64,000 nt of DNA from Adiantum capillus-veneris. Its lineage: Eukaryota; Streptophyta; Polypodiopsida; Polypodiales; Pteridaceae. This document shows positions 1 through 10,690 of the stretch, one piece after another. The stretch is from the NCBI GenBank assembly GCA_014529385.2, contig CM043947.1, forward strand, positions 124,962,391 through 125,026,390. Reading direction: 5' to 3'. Below the pieces are notes generated by a model, which was given only the letters and a program-made list of their open reading frames with translations, searched no databases and was not told the origin of the DNA. The translations under genes and the position numbers were made by a program. Position 1 is the stretch's first letter, and each line of letters starts with the position of its first letter.

Positions 1-775
1 GGCATTAGTAGATGCTTTCACCACCCCCTAAATAAGGGAAAAATTATCTTTTACTATTTTTCCTAAAGAGAATGTTGTCATGCCCCCCACCCCAAACAAA
101 AAAATGAGGCCCTCGACAACACTTATGCCTTGTCCTGATGATCCAAGTATGTTCAACTATTTCCAATGGAAGAAAAACGGCTATTGTGCACTAACAATAA
201 CTCAAGTGTCGATGTTGTACCATAGCCATAATCTTTCCATAGACAAAGGTACAAAACTTACATGCATTAAAATATAAAGGTAAAAATTTATGTAAGCATC
301 ACCATGATCCATTCAAATTAGTATCATACAACACTAGTGATGTTCTAAAAAGAAGCACTACTTCTCTTTGCACCACCTCTAAAAATTATACACCATCAAT
401 TTTTGTGGAAAAGACACAATCATCTACCATGTAGCTATGGTATGATAGAAACAACCTCTCTAAAATATTTTCCCCCCTCTCTATATTGTAGCTCGGTATG
501 TCATGACCTTCAGAATGCCAAAGATACCTGTTTGTAAGATTAAGCACCTATTTGAATACACAAATTCCAAATATGATATTACTAGACCATGAAAGAAACT
601 CTCCATGGGAGAAACAGAAACAAAATTAATTCAATAAAACAATAGGGACCTTATGGCCTCTCTAGTGTGACAAGATGTCAATATTCCTTGGAGTCACACA
701 TAAGTGTCCAAGTATGATGAATCACAAGCCCCACTCTCGACACATCTAAACAAGGAACTCCCCTATGTGCTCTCC
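1..775. other. AT-rich spacer, no gene seen
   Basis: Only short open frames occur here (for example 65 codons at 80-277) and none has a recognisable motif. I see no LTR ends, primer site or tandem repeat. It is probably decayed transposon DNA or plain spacer. Confidence 0.5.
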
Positions 776-932
776 TTTGTTTTAGTAGAAATTTCTTGAA
801 AAACACCTCTCCACCTTCATCATTAAAACCTCCACATGAGACTAAGGACGTTCAAACTTAGTAAAAACACAACCCAAAATCACTTTTTAACAACACTGTT
901 TCTCATTATTACTTAGTGTATAATAGATGTTT

Positions 933-976
933 GAGCTCTCTAGTCATCCGCTTACAAGCGGATGATCACAGAGCTC
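933..976. repeat. 44-bp GAGCTC palindrome, copy 1
   Basis: An imperfect dyad of exactly 44 bp starts and ends with GAGCTC. The inner arms read TCATCCGCTT and AAGCGGATGA and pair fully. It belongs to a seven-copy family in this window in which length and end hexamers are kept. Confidence 0.75.
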
Positions 977-1118
977 AATAACACTTATATTATATGCAAT
1001 TTTAAGACAAAAGTTTTAAATAGACAACAACTGATCTAATTTTAAGTTTTCATTAAATGCATTTCATTTATTTTTTTTTGACACCATTTCTCATTTTTTC
1101 TGTGTATAGCAAATGTTT

Positions 1119-1162
1119 GAGATCTCTAGTAATCCGCAAGCAAGTGGATGATCGGAGAGCTC
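1119..1162. repeat. 44-bp GAGCTC palindrome, copy 2
   Basis: Same 44-bp length as copy 1. The left end has drifted to GAGATC while the right end keeps GAGCTC; the inner AATCCGC and GTGGATGAT arms are still recognisable. This is the most decayed inner arm of the four copies in the left cluster. Confidence 0.65.
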
Positions 1163-1502
1163 GAGAACTCTTATGTTATATTCAATTTTGACACAATGAT
1201 TGAAAATAGGTAGCAAAACTAATCTATTTTTCAAAGTGCCCTTAAATACACTATAAAAAACATAATCAAAACAATCAAGACAAAGATTTCTCAAAACCAA
1301 AAAAATATTTGAAGTATAAAAAACATATAAAATTGGATAGAGTCTCCTTTATTTTAGCATAAAAGTTTTTTAAAAACCATATCCACCTTCATCATGAAGG
1401 CCTTCACAAGAGATTAAGAACATTCAAGACACGAAAAAGACAACCAAAAAGCTTATTAAACACATATTTTTAAAATTAATATCACTAAAAAAAATTGAGA
1501 AA

Positions 1503-1546
1503 TAGCTCACCAATCATCCGCGTGCACACGGATGATCAAGGAGCTT
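1503..1546. repeat. 44-bp GAGCTC palindrome, copy 3
   Basis: The ends have drifted to TAGCTC and GAGCTT, but the length is again 44 bp. The inner arms AATCATCCGCGTG and CACACGGATGAT still form a strong dyad. Confidence 0.65.
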
Positions 1547-1628
1547 TGACAAATGTTGATGATGTTGAGATTTTACTAGTTTTTTAAGGCATCAATTTGT
1601 TTTTTTTACTTAGTTCATACTAGATGTT

Positions 1629-1672
1629 GAGCTCTCTGATCGTCCGCATGCACGCGGATGATCAAAGAGCTC
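1629..1672. repeat. 44-bp GAGCTC palindrome, copy 4
   Basis: Perfect GAGCTC ends are 44 bp apart. Inner text GATCGTCCGCATG and CACGCGGATGATC pairs at 19 of 22 positions, counted by hand. Flanks match those of copies 1 and 2. Confidence 0.75.
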
Positions 1673-1740
1673 AACAAATCTTATATATATTATATGAAAT
1701 TTGGATATAATAGTTGGAAACAAGTAGCAAAATGGATGGT

Positions 1741-2411
1741 GATGAGGGTTTTTCTGCAAGGTCAAGCCGATTGTTTTTCTAAGGGTTTTCTTGGCAAATT
1801 ATTGCCTGAAAGACTAGAGGATCACACCCTTTTTTAAAAATTTTGATAATACTCCTTGGAATGTGTGAGCCGAGCTCAATAGCAAGAGATAATCTCAATT
1901 ACATGACTCTTTAGTTTATAAGTTTATCTCCACTTGATCACATTACAATTAACTGAAGACATGATAGTTGCTGCAAATCAAAACGACGAGGCATGCAAGT
2001 TCTTGGTAAAGGATTCTTTATTTCCATTAAGAATAGTAAGCATTGACATAAACAAAATATGTGTGTATTGCCAATAAAAAAAGAGAATAGTAAATATTAA
2101 CATAAACAGAAACATCCGCTTGAATTGTGCTCGGCATCCTACGTCTCCCAACACACGTTCGTTGGATCTACTTGAGTGCATAATCCACACACACTCCATT
2201 CCCTTGCCAATATCAAACGGGATCTCCAAGGGGCTGTATTTGATCACAGAAGCGTGAACAACCCCAATTTTTTCTCCCCCACAACACTTCAACTAACCTT
2301 TACCACGTGAGCCACTCATCTGCACCTTCGCAAACAGAAAACCTCCAGCGCATCCAAATATGGTGACCCGTCCCGATGCAACATCGACCTAGCCTCTAGT
2401 CATGTTGTTGC
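1741..2411. other. Spacer before copia A, no gene seen
   Basis: A 104-codon open frame on the minus strand (1978-2292) has no motif I recognise and ends in composition-biased sequence. I see nothing else to annotate. The segment is the presumed target of the copia A insertion. Confidence 0.45.
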
Positions 2412-2603
2412 TGTTGGGGTATAAAGCCCAATGTGGTCGCCCAGGTAAGTGGGCGGGCCGCCAGGTATGTACACATATTCTTTTGTTAAAACCTAATAAG
2501 AACTCACTATGATCTACACATTACAGTAGAGCGAGTTCACCATATCGTCGTGCTCTTCTTCTCGCACTCTCTCTCGCGTCGCACTTTCTCTCGTACTTTT
2601 TCA
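2412..2603 (+). repeat. 5' LTR of copia A
   Basis: The segment starts TGTTGGGG and ends TTTTTCA two bases before a primer binding site. Its last third is CT-rich with repeated TCTCTC, typical of a U5 region. The 3' edge is well placed by the primer site. The 5' edge could instead be the TG at 2403, since no second LTR is present for comparison. Confidence 0.65.
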
Positions 2604-2605
2604 AC

Positions 2606-2617
2606 TGGTATCAGAGC
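2606..2617 (+). other. Primer binding site, initiator tRNA-Met
   Basis: TGGTATCAGAGC is complementary to the 3' end of plant initiator tRNA-Met, the usual primer of Ty1/copia elements. It follows the LTR end CA with a two-base gap. Confidence 0.85.
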
Positions 2618-3618
2618 TCAGATCGAGGCTCGGGGCAGCACTGTAGGAGGCTATAGTCACCAACTCAGATCTGAGGTCATCTCGGCCACCGTTCGGCTTC
2701 GACAAAGGTCTGCGCAGGCCATTTTCGACAACGTGGTCTCGGCGGGTGCAGAGCCGACTCTGCAAATTTGGGGTTTTCGGCCTACGACTGCAGGTGCTGA
2801 GGATATCAACACTCCGAGAGTGTTGATTTGTGGCTGTCTACACATCGAAGGACGGCTCACAGTTCTTGGAGGCGTGTCACATACGACACGGGCGCATCTA
2901 CACACAGACTGTAGGTGACATCCACTAGTTCATCAAGTAGCTTGTATTTGCTGCTTGATATTCCAGATTTCATCCTGACATTGCAGGTACTTCCACATGG
3001 GATGTATTGTCAGAGATGATGTATGTTTGTTGAGGGTTTGCTGGCTGTGAGTCACGCAGCAAACAACCGCCGCAGTAGTTACAACATATAGTGGGAAATT
3101 TGTGGATGTATGACTTTGTGGGAAGTCTATGTACTGTCAAATTTACTGCAGCCTTTGTTGAGGGTCGAGTGAGGTTTTATTGAGCTGGGGATTCTTGAAT
3201 GTTGAGATCCTTTCGGTGTTACAGGTCTTGGAGCAATCCCTCGAGCACCCTTAGATAGGTAGCTAGGATGTATTGACTGTGAGTTAGACAGTTGGGATTG
3301 CATCTTTGCTTTACTACCGTTGAGGCATTGTCGCAGTCTATGCTTACAGGACAGTGACAGAACAGTGAGAGACAGTACAGGTGCAGGACAGATTTACCCG
3401 CAGCTTACAATGTCAGAGAGGAGTGGTTTTTTGAGCAGTTTTTGGTCTGTTTTTTGAGTACACCAGAGCCATTTTACAAAGGAGACTCTGCCGAAATTTC
3501 TGCAGAATCTGAAGCTTTCTCGGTTCATTTGACAGGTTGATATTGGTTTAGAGGTCAGTTTACAGGGGAAACTCTGCCGAATTTTTCCCAGGAAAGTAAA
3601 CTACTGTGAAGCATAGCT
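2618..3618 (+). other. Copia A leader
   Basis: About 1 kb between primer site and gag has no sustained protein similarity that I can see. Open frames of 122 codons (plus) and 82 codons (minus) overlap here and look fortuitous. Copia leaders of this size occur in plants. Near its end, a phrase containing 'gactctgccgaaattt' occurs twice (about 3484 and 3570), a local duplication. Confidence 0.5.
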
Positions 3619-5078
3619 ATGGCTGGATCACAGGACACTGCTCTTTACAATATCAAGAAGCTGGATGGAACCAATTTCCCATTGTGGAAGAAGCAGATTT
3701 GGCACGTGCTGGTACAAAAGAAGCAGATAAAACCTATAAAGCTCAAGGGGATAAAACCAGAAGATATGGACGAAGATGAATGGAGCGAAATGGATGAATT
3801 GGCACTTTCTACCATTATGCTGACTTTGGCAGAAAGCGTTTACTTCAATGTAGCAGACGAGATGTTGGCTTATGAAGCATGCTGAGTGATCTTTATGAGA
3901 AGCAGAGTACAGATTCACAGGTATACTCGCTTAAGAAGCTTGTTGACTTGAAGATGAAAGAAGGGACACCTATGTCCAATCATCTGAATGAATTCAACAC
4001 CATCTACAGTCAGTTGTCAGCTCAAGGTGTCAAGTTTGATGAACCTGTTAGAGCTATGTTTCTGTTGATCACATTGCCGGAAAGTTGGGACACTTTTTGC
4101 ATAGCTTTGAGTAATTCTGCACCTTCAGATGGTTTGAACATAGCACATGTAGAAGGAAGTCTACTTATTGAAGAAACCAATAGAAAGACAATGGAAAAAG
4201 GCAAAGGAACAGCCTTAGTTGTCAGGGGAAGGACCAAAGAAAAGTACAAAGATGGAAAGAGGAACCAGTCTCGTAGCAAGTCCCGCAGTGCTAAAGGCAA
4301 GAGTGACATAGAATGCTACCATTGTGGCAAGAAGGGTCACATGAAAAGAGACTGGAGAGAATGGAAAGCAGAAAAAGGCAAAGAGAAAGCTGAAGACCAT
4401 GGTGAGAAGAACAAGTCCTTAGTGAAGATTCAAGAAATAAATGTGACAAACACTGTTGCAGAGGATGACAATCTAGTGTCAGGAGACATCTACTTCTTGA
4501 AGAATACAATGGACTCAGCTCTTCTTACAGAATCTGATGGAAATGCACTGAGTGACTGGATTATAGACTTAGGGGCATCACTTCATGTGTCTCCAAACAA
4601 GGAGTGGTTTACCTCTTATGTGACCACTAAAGATCATGTTCGGCTAGGCAATGGCCAGACATGTGAGATCTTAGGTGTTGGAGATGTTCAATTGAAGTTT
4701 CAGAATGGCTCTTCTTTCACGCTGAAGAATGTGCGACATGTTCCCGCAATTACAAAGAGCTTGATCAACACAGGTTTACTTGATGATGCTGGCTACGTCA
4801 CCACTTTTAGAGAAAACATGTGGAAGATATCCAAGGGTTCTATGACAGTAGCACATGGAGTAAAGTCTGGAGGACTTTACATGATTTATGTATCAAATGT
4901 CTCTAAAAATGTAATCTATGTAACCGAGCAGCCGAATGTTTCTTTGTGGCATAGCCGGTTAGGACATATGTCCAAGAAGGGAATGGAAATCTTGTCTCAT
5001 TCTGGTTATTTGCCTGGCTTTTCATTTAATGATTTTGAATTCTGTGAACATTGTCTGTATGGTAAGCAAACACAATAG
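3619..5078 (+). pseudogene. Copia A gag-protease, frameshifted
   Basis: Gag opens at 3619 with a copia-type start containing KLDGTNFPLWKKQI, which packages the element's RNA in cytoplasmic particles. A small deletion near 3880 breaks the frame; the reading continues in another frame from about 3879. The zinc knuckle at about 4315-4357 reads CYHCGKKGHMKRDW, so the last cysteine of CX2CX4HX4C has become tryptophan. The aspartic protease motif near 4566 reads DLGAS instead of D-S/T-G-A-S. The pre-integrase zinc domain begins LWHSRLGHMS, and a TAG at 5076 ends the frame inside it. Three separate lesions make this a clear pseudogene of an ordinary copia polyprotein. Confidence 0.88.
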
Positions 5079-5114
5079 CCACATAAGCATAGAAGTAGTA
5101 GAAGAGATACACAG

Positions 5115-6543
5115 TTGGCACTTGTTCATCGTGATTTGTGTGGACCTATGCCTAACCTATCTCTAGGGGGAGCTTCTTACTTTATGACATTTATAGATGA
5201 TTACTCGAGGAAAGTATGGGTTTACTTTCTCAAGCACAAGGATGAAGCGTTTAGTGTTTTCAAAACGTTTGTGACACTTGTGGAGAATCAGAGTGGCAAG
5301 AAGCTTAAATGCTTACGCACTGACAATGGTGGAGAGTATGTTTCAAAGGCCTTTCAGGACTTTTGTGAGTCAAAAGGTATAAAATGTGAACTTACTGCTC
5401 CTTACAATCCTCCTCAAAATGGTGTTGTTGAGAGGATGAATATGACCATACAAGAGAAGGTCAGAAGTATGTTGTCTAATGCACAGCTGCCAAATGGGTT
5501 TTGGGCTGAGGCTGTATCAACAGCTGTTCATCTTGTAAATAGATCTCCTAGCAAGGTTTTGCAGAAGGATTCAGTGCCAAAGATGGTATGGTCAAACAAA
5601 ATGCCCTCATACAAGCATCTCAGAGTCTTTAGCTGTGAGGCATATACTCACGTCGCAAAGGAATTTAGGAACAAACTTGAGCCAAAGAGTAGAAAGTGCA
5701 TCTTTCTAGGCTATGGTAATTCTGTTGAGATGGGGTACAGACTTTGGGATCCTGAATCCAGAAAGGTTATCCGCAGCAATGATGTTCACTTTAATGAAGC
5801 CAAATATCATTCTAAACCAGAGAAAGTTGAGGAGATTAGAAGAGTTGTCTTCCAAGAAGATGGACCTGCACGTGCAAGACAAAATGTTAGGGCTCAAGAG
5901 GAGCAAGGACATGATAGATTGGAACCACAGGTTGTGGCTGAGCCTAAGCCACCTATTGTGCGTAGATCTGGACGTGTCACACGACCTCCTGATAGGTTTG
6001 TTCCATCTATGAGCTATGTCATGTTGACTGATTGCAATGAGCCTTCATGTTACAAGGAAGCAATGCAAATGAAGGACTCCCGGAATTGGCAATTGGCCAT
6101 GCAGTCAGAGATGATAGCTCTGCATAAAAACCAGAGATGGAAGTTAGTTAAATTACCACGGGGCAAAAAGGCTCTACCTTGTAAATGGGTTTACAGGTAT
6201 AAGATCACCGCTCATGATAGTCAGCAAAAGTACAAAGCAAGGCTTGTTGCCAAGGGCTTTAAGCAAGAACAAGGCATTGACTTTGATGAAGTCTTCTCTC
6301 CGGTGGTCAAGATGACTACATTGAGATACTTTCTTGCATTGGTTGCCTTATTAGATTTGGTGTTGCACCAAATGGATGTCAAGACAGCGTTCTTGCATGG
6401 TGATTTAGATGTGGAAATTTACATGTAGTAGCCAGAAGGGTTTGTTGAGAAAGGCAAGGAAGATTGGGTATGCCAGTTGTTAAAGAGTCTTTATGGCTTA
6501 AAACAATCACCGAGGGCATGGTACCATAAATTCCACAAGTTTA
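5115..6543 (+). pseudogene. Copia A integrase and start of reverse transcriptase
   Basis: The frame resumes after the TAG at 5076. The integrase core shows all three acidic positions: the D of VHRDLCGP, the D of LRTDNGGEY and the E of NGVVERM. The copia-specific tail with LRVFSCEAY and CIFLGYG follows. Reverse transcriptase starts near 6080 (CKWVYRYK, ARLVAKGFKQ, MDVKTAFLHGDL). A TAG at 6426 interrupts it, the same frame goes on with PEGFVEKGK and SLYGLKQSPRAW, and homology ends at about 6543. The YVDD catalytic motif, RNase H and 3' LTR are therefore missing. Confidence 0.88.
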
Positions 6544-8551
6544 TCTTTCGTTCAGCAACACCATTCTGTTGAGGCGAATATGGAATAGTGTGTTCATGAT
6601 GAATTCCTGTGTCAGCACAGTAACTCACAAAATCTCGAGAAACATATTCGCCTCCATTGTCACTACGAAGCTTCTTAAGGCGACGACCAGTTTGAAGTTC
6701 CGCAGCCTTGTGGAATTGTTTGAAAACAGATAAGGCTTCAGATTTTTGTCTAAGTAGAAATACAGTCGTATACCTTGAGAAATCATCAATGAAAGTAATG
6801 AAGTAGCGATATTGTGATCTCGAAGAAGGTAGAGGTCCACATATATCAGTATGAACAAGATCCAAGATGCCATGAGAATGAGTTGTATTTGAAAGAGGAA
6901 AGGGTTTACGATTGTGTTTCCCAAGAGCACAAAATTCACAAATTCCCATATGGGGATGGGCTTTAAGATCCATGCCATGAACAAGATCACGACGTTGAAG
7001 ATCAAGGAGTTTTGAGAAATCAGCATGAACAAAACGGTGATGCCATACTTTGCAATCATGATCACCTGGAGCAGTGACAATATTTGCTACAGCATCGTTG
7101 AGAGAGAGTTCAAATAAATTACCGTTTCGAGGAGCAGTGGCTATAGTCTGTCCATCTTTCTCAATTCGGCATTTGGTATAATCAAATCCAACAAACAGAC
7201 CAAGATCAATAAGTCTAGCAATTGAAAGAAGATTACGTTGAAGATCTGGTACATGTAATACTCCTCGCAAAATTTGAGTGGAAGAAGATAAGGTACCAAG
7301 ATATAAGTCTCCAATACCCTTTACTTGACAAGTAGTGTCATCAGCAAGATAAACAACATGTTGAACTGGCAGTGGATGATAGTTATGGAGCCACTTAGAC
7401 TGATATGTCATATTTCCTGTAGCACCAGAATCGACAATAAAAAGTGATCCATCACGTACATGAAGTATTCTGTCTGGAGCAACTGAACATAGGACGCAGC
7501 TTGTTTCTGGTACAATGTTGTTTCGATGTTCAGTAGCATATGCTCTATTCCGATCTGTGTCGAATCGACGCTTATAGCACATATGAGTGGGATGATCAGA
7601 TCGTCCACAATATTCACAAGAAGAAGAAGAAGAGTCTCTAGATAAACGTGGTTGTTTTGTGGTAATATTGTGTTCTTCATCATATTGACGTGCCCAACAA
7701 TCATCTTCAGTATGGCCATTTCTGTTGCAGTAAGAACATTGCTTATTAGGAAATTTGAGACAAGAGAAAATATTACCGCGACGGCCGCCTCTGCGGTTTC
7801 CTCGTTGAAATGGACGCCTTCGAGCATAAAAAGCACGTTCCATCTGTTGTGACTCAGTCTCCTCTTGTGAAATCATAGCTGTATCGTGACCAGCATTTCG
7901 ACGTTCTTGACGTTGAGAGTATTCAATTAAAGACATGCAAGCTTGGTCGAAATCAAGACCATCTTTATTAGAGAGAATAGTAACAATGTTATCATAAGAA
8001 GAGTCCTTCACCGTATCAAGGAGAAGTGTAATCAGTTGCTTTTGTGGAACAGGATCACCGGCAGCAGCAAGTTGATTAATAATAGATTTGAAAGACTCAA
8101 TATGTCCCGTCATGGAAGTACCAACTTCATATTGTAACTTGTTAAGGAACCCTCTCAAATAAAGTATTTCTGTAACAGATTTCTTCTGAAAGTTTGCAAT
8201 AAGGTACTTCCATACGTCATGGGAAGTAGGCAGTTCATACATATCAAGCAAAAGGGAATCAGTAAGAGCAGAAAGAATATACCGACGAGCTGCTTTATCA
8301 CGTCGTTGCCAATCCGTATAGGCAACATTCCAATCTTCAAATATAGGTCCTTCAGTGATAGGCACGTTATCATTATCCGTATCAACAGGCTGAGGCGGAC
8401 AAACACGATTTCCAAGAACAACATCGGAGAGTTCATCGCCTTCAAGAATTAACAACATCTTTGCTTTCCAGCCTGGAAATCCTTGACCTTGGAAAGGAGG
8501 AACAGAACGTTGGCCAGAAGGAAAGCCGTTGACGAGAATATTCATAGCCAT
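6544..8551 (-). pseudogene. Copia B gag-protease-integrase, open but 3'-truncated
   Basis: About 669 codons are open from the likely start MAMNILV at 8551; the frame is also open further upstream to 8782, but copia homology begins near 8551. Gag is followed by two intact CX2CX4HX4C knuckles (CSYCNRNGHTEDDC and CEYCGRSDHPTHMC), unusual because one is common in copia. The protease motif is intact (VDSGATGNM). The pre-integrase domain reads KVWHHRFVHAD. The integrase core keeps D in HTDICGP, D in RSDNGGEY and E in GVAERK. After that the frame runs about 20 codons into the complement of copia A and stops, so the last residues are not native. Confidence 0.88.
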
Positions 8552-9306
8552 ATCTTGTTGCGAGAAGACGTATAAGATAAGATCGCAGAATCTGCACACC
8601 ATATATGGTGAAGGCCGCAATTGACGATGAGAGAGATATGAGGATTGCGTTCTGTCAACGATAAACGTAAGAAGGATGCTCAAGGAACGTCCAAAGATGT
8701 GAGAGACGTCACCCAAAAAAGACATGGTAAAGGAGACGTTAATAATAAACGAGTCCTCAAAATAGAGTGGCGTGAGACGCAAGATTGACGGTCACAATAC
8801 GAATAGCAAAAAGCTAAATCTTCTCGAAAAAGTTAACGCCAAAATAAGAAAAACGATCGCGGACGCTTCACAAAGAAGTAGGACGAAGAAAGCTGCGTCA
8901 AGCTCTATTGCAGTAAAAACAGCATAACTTTCTGCTGCGAACTCCGATTGACGCAAACCTAGAACTCAAATCGAAGAGCTCGAGGAGACGAACAAGTTTT
9001 GGATGAAAAGTGCCATTGCGCTATGCTCCATTGCGCTTTTCTCGTTTCTCCAAATTTTGAGCAGAACAGCAAGAAAAATTGAGATGAAGTTCAGGGTGTC
9101 ATTAACAAGAAAACGTAATCAACGATTAGATTGATTATAAATAAATGCCACATAAAACACTAATCATATTCTTCTTAACACAAAACAACCACAGTTAACA
9201 AGAATCAACGCTCAAAAATAAAATTTGTAACAATTTTGAATCTTACATGCGAATCACATACACATACTGTTGTCACCATGAATTGAATCTGCACGTGATC
9301 GTTACC
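8552..9306 (-). other. Copia B leader
   Basis: The stretch between primer site and gag start on the minus strand has no stable reading frame except the upstream extension of gag to 8782. It is the untranslated leader of copia B, and I see no other element in it. Confidence 0.6.
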
Positions 9307-9318
9307 GCTCTGATACCA
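9307..9318 (-). other. Primer binding site of copia B, initiator tRNA-Met
   Basis: The plus strand reads GCTCTGATACCA, the exact complement of TGGTATCAGAGC. It abuts the LTR with no gap. Confidence 0.85.
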
Positions 9319-9540
9319 TGTTGAGATGTAGAGAGAAAGAGAGAGAGATACGAGACAAGAGACACACCATATACGCTCCCAAAGACTGATTCATATTGAG
9401 GACAAGATACAAATATATAGGTGAGACCAAGTTCAGTAGAGTGAGCCATATATAGCTCCAACATGATGGTGTTGTCCATTGTTGCACTAATAATTAGCTT
9501 GCAAGTCATTCACCTCTTGAATATTACTCTCTCTCTTTCA
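9319..9540 (-). repeat. 5' LTR of copia B
   Basis: On the minus strand the segment starts TGAAAGAGAGAG and ends ACATCTCAACA, directly followed by the primer site. It contains a TATATATGG stretch suited to a promoter and a CT-rich end. The outer edge is inferred from the TG start; there is no second LTR to confirm it. Confidence 0.65.
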
Positions 9541-10690
9541 AGGGCAAGAAATCCTCCCTTTGCATGTCAGAATCCTTCTCAATACTCAACTCCCCAGTGC
9601 TCACTCATGAGCCCTCAGTTGTCTGCAAGCATGGCCGCCTGACCTGCAGCTCTCCTTCCTTCTGTAGCCTCTTGACGAGCTCTCCCTCTTTCTTGTCGAT
9701 GCCCCTCTGATGCTACCCGACTTGGCCTGACTGCTCGTTTTCCCCGAGCTTGGGCTCCTCCTCTGATCTCTCTCTCTTTTCTTCTCTGTGTCGCCGTGGA
9801 CTGGACTTGAGAGCCCTCCTTCCTTAATTAGACTTGGCCTTGATGCTCCTTCCTTGGAGCTTTCTGCTTGGCAGCCCCTTTCGCCTCCTCTTTACAGGGT
9901 TTGCTATGGTCTCCCCTTCATACATGCCCTCAGCACCTCCACTCTTCAAATCTCAGCACCTGCACTGGCCGTTCCTTGAACACGCCATGGAGATCCCCTA
10001 GCATGGCAACTCAGCACTTCCCCTTGTTCCTTTCAACTATATGTTTTCTTCTTCCCTTGTCCTGAGAATGAGACCACCCTCTTTGCTGCTTCAAGAAACT
10101 GGTTTTGGTTAGATTTCAACTAGCTTGCCTGCGTAACGTAGTTGGCCGATATTTAACATGAGCCGATTCTTGAGAAACTCCTCCCTATCAGATGGAGGCT
10201 CTACCTCCTGAATGCACCCACCACCCTTGGTCATCCTCAATAGTGTTCTCCCCTAGCTCATTGTTATCGGTAGCACCTCGGTGCACCCCACCTTGCAGGC
10301 AATCTCCGTTTCTCTGAGATAGACTTGCAGCAGATAACCGGGCACATACAATTTCTGTCTTTGTCCTTCCCTCGGCCTTCGTAGTGCCGTGCACTGATCT
10401 GGACTCGAGCACCCTTCTCCGAGCTCGTCAGATGGCTGCCTTAAGTTGCTCTCCTCTTGAGTCTTCCCAGCCTAGCTGTCCACTTTCCCTCCCACTCACT
10501 GACAGTGCTCTCCCTTGGCGGCAACTCCACGTGCAGACCACGCTCGTCATCATGGAAGATGAACTTGTATCTATTCAGTTGTATATCAAGTTTTTTCCCC
10601 CTTTAAATTATTTTGAGCAAGAAATAATTCCCATGAAGTTATTGAATCACGCATACTCCAAGCCTTCCTTGGCATAGATATCACCCTCAC
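9541..10690 (-). other. GC-richer, minus-strand purine-rich segment, decayed coding-like
   Basis: This stretch is clearly richer in G and C than its neighbours, with purines concentrated on the minus strand. Minus-strand translation gives Lys/Glu/Arg-rich runs such as KKEGELVKRLQKEGELQ near 9650, and another with EPPSDREEFLKNRL near 10170-10200, interrupted by stops. I do not recognise the family. It could be an old retroelement gag/spacer region or decayed exons of a host gene next to the copia B insertion. Confidence 0.35.

Larger units (their letters stand above)
776..1740. repeat. Diverged tandem duplication, about 570-bp unit
   Basis: The stretch from about 776 (Pro/Ser-poor text around 'ccaccttcatcat') is repeated from about 1350 with many substitutions and indels. 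Within the units the segment around each GAGCTC palindrome is itself repeated, so similar flanks ('tagatgtttgag...', then 'cttatattatat...') appear at about 920-1010, 1110-1210 and 1620-1730. No coding potential was seen. The duplication is visible by eye; its exact borders are uncertain. Confidence 0.6.
2412..6543 (+). mobile_element. Copia A: Ty1/copia element, truncated in reverse transcriptase
   Basis: A Ty1/copia retrotransposon is read on the plus strand: a 5' LTR of about 192 bp, an initiator tRNA-Met primer site, a 1-kb leader, gag, zinc knuckle, protease, integrase and the first third of reverse transcriptase. It stops abruptly after the WYHKFHKF segment of reverse transcriptase at about 6543, where an opposite-strand copia begins. 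RNase H and 3' LTR are absent. A frameshift in gag, two in-frame stops and altered catalytic motifs show that it is dead. No target duplication matching the far side of copia B was found. Confidence 0.85.
6544..9540 (-). mobile_element. Copia B: second Ty1/copia element, truncated in integrase
   Basis: A different copia family lies on the minus strand, with its 5' LTR at 9319-9540, primer site at 9307-9318, leader to about 8552 and an uninterrupted gag-protease-integrase frame. It ends just after the integrase NGVAERK motif at about 6544, where copia A begins on the other strand. Its gag and LTR do not resemble those of copia A. The open frame without stops suggests that it is younger than copia A, but it lacks reverse transcriptase, RNase H and 3' LTR. 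Confidence 0.87.

Noticed and set aside
2606-2617. Fragment of a tRNA gene
   Set aside because: The 12-base tRNA-Met match occurs directly after LTR ends (also 9307, 18319, 62478) and is a primer site; no cloverleaf surrounds it.
2550-2918. 122-codon plus frame and 82-codon minus frame near the copia A primer site
   Set aside because: They overlap the LTR end and primer site, lie in the leader and show no motif; they mirror each other in GC-rich DNA.
6491-6545. Native C-terminus of the copia B polyprotein
   Set aside because: The last roughly 20 codons are the complement of copia A reverse transcriptase; the frame only happens to stay open.
7408-7836. 142-codon frame on the minus strand in another phase, and similar ones at 6625-7080 and 8155-8445
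   Set aside because: They are shadows of the well-supported copia B frame on the same strand.
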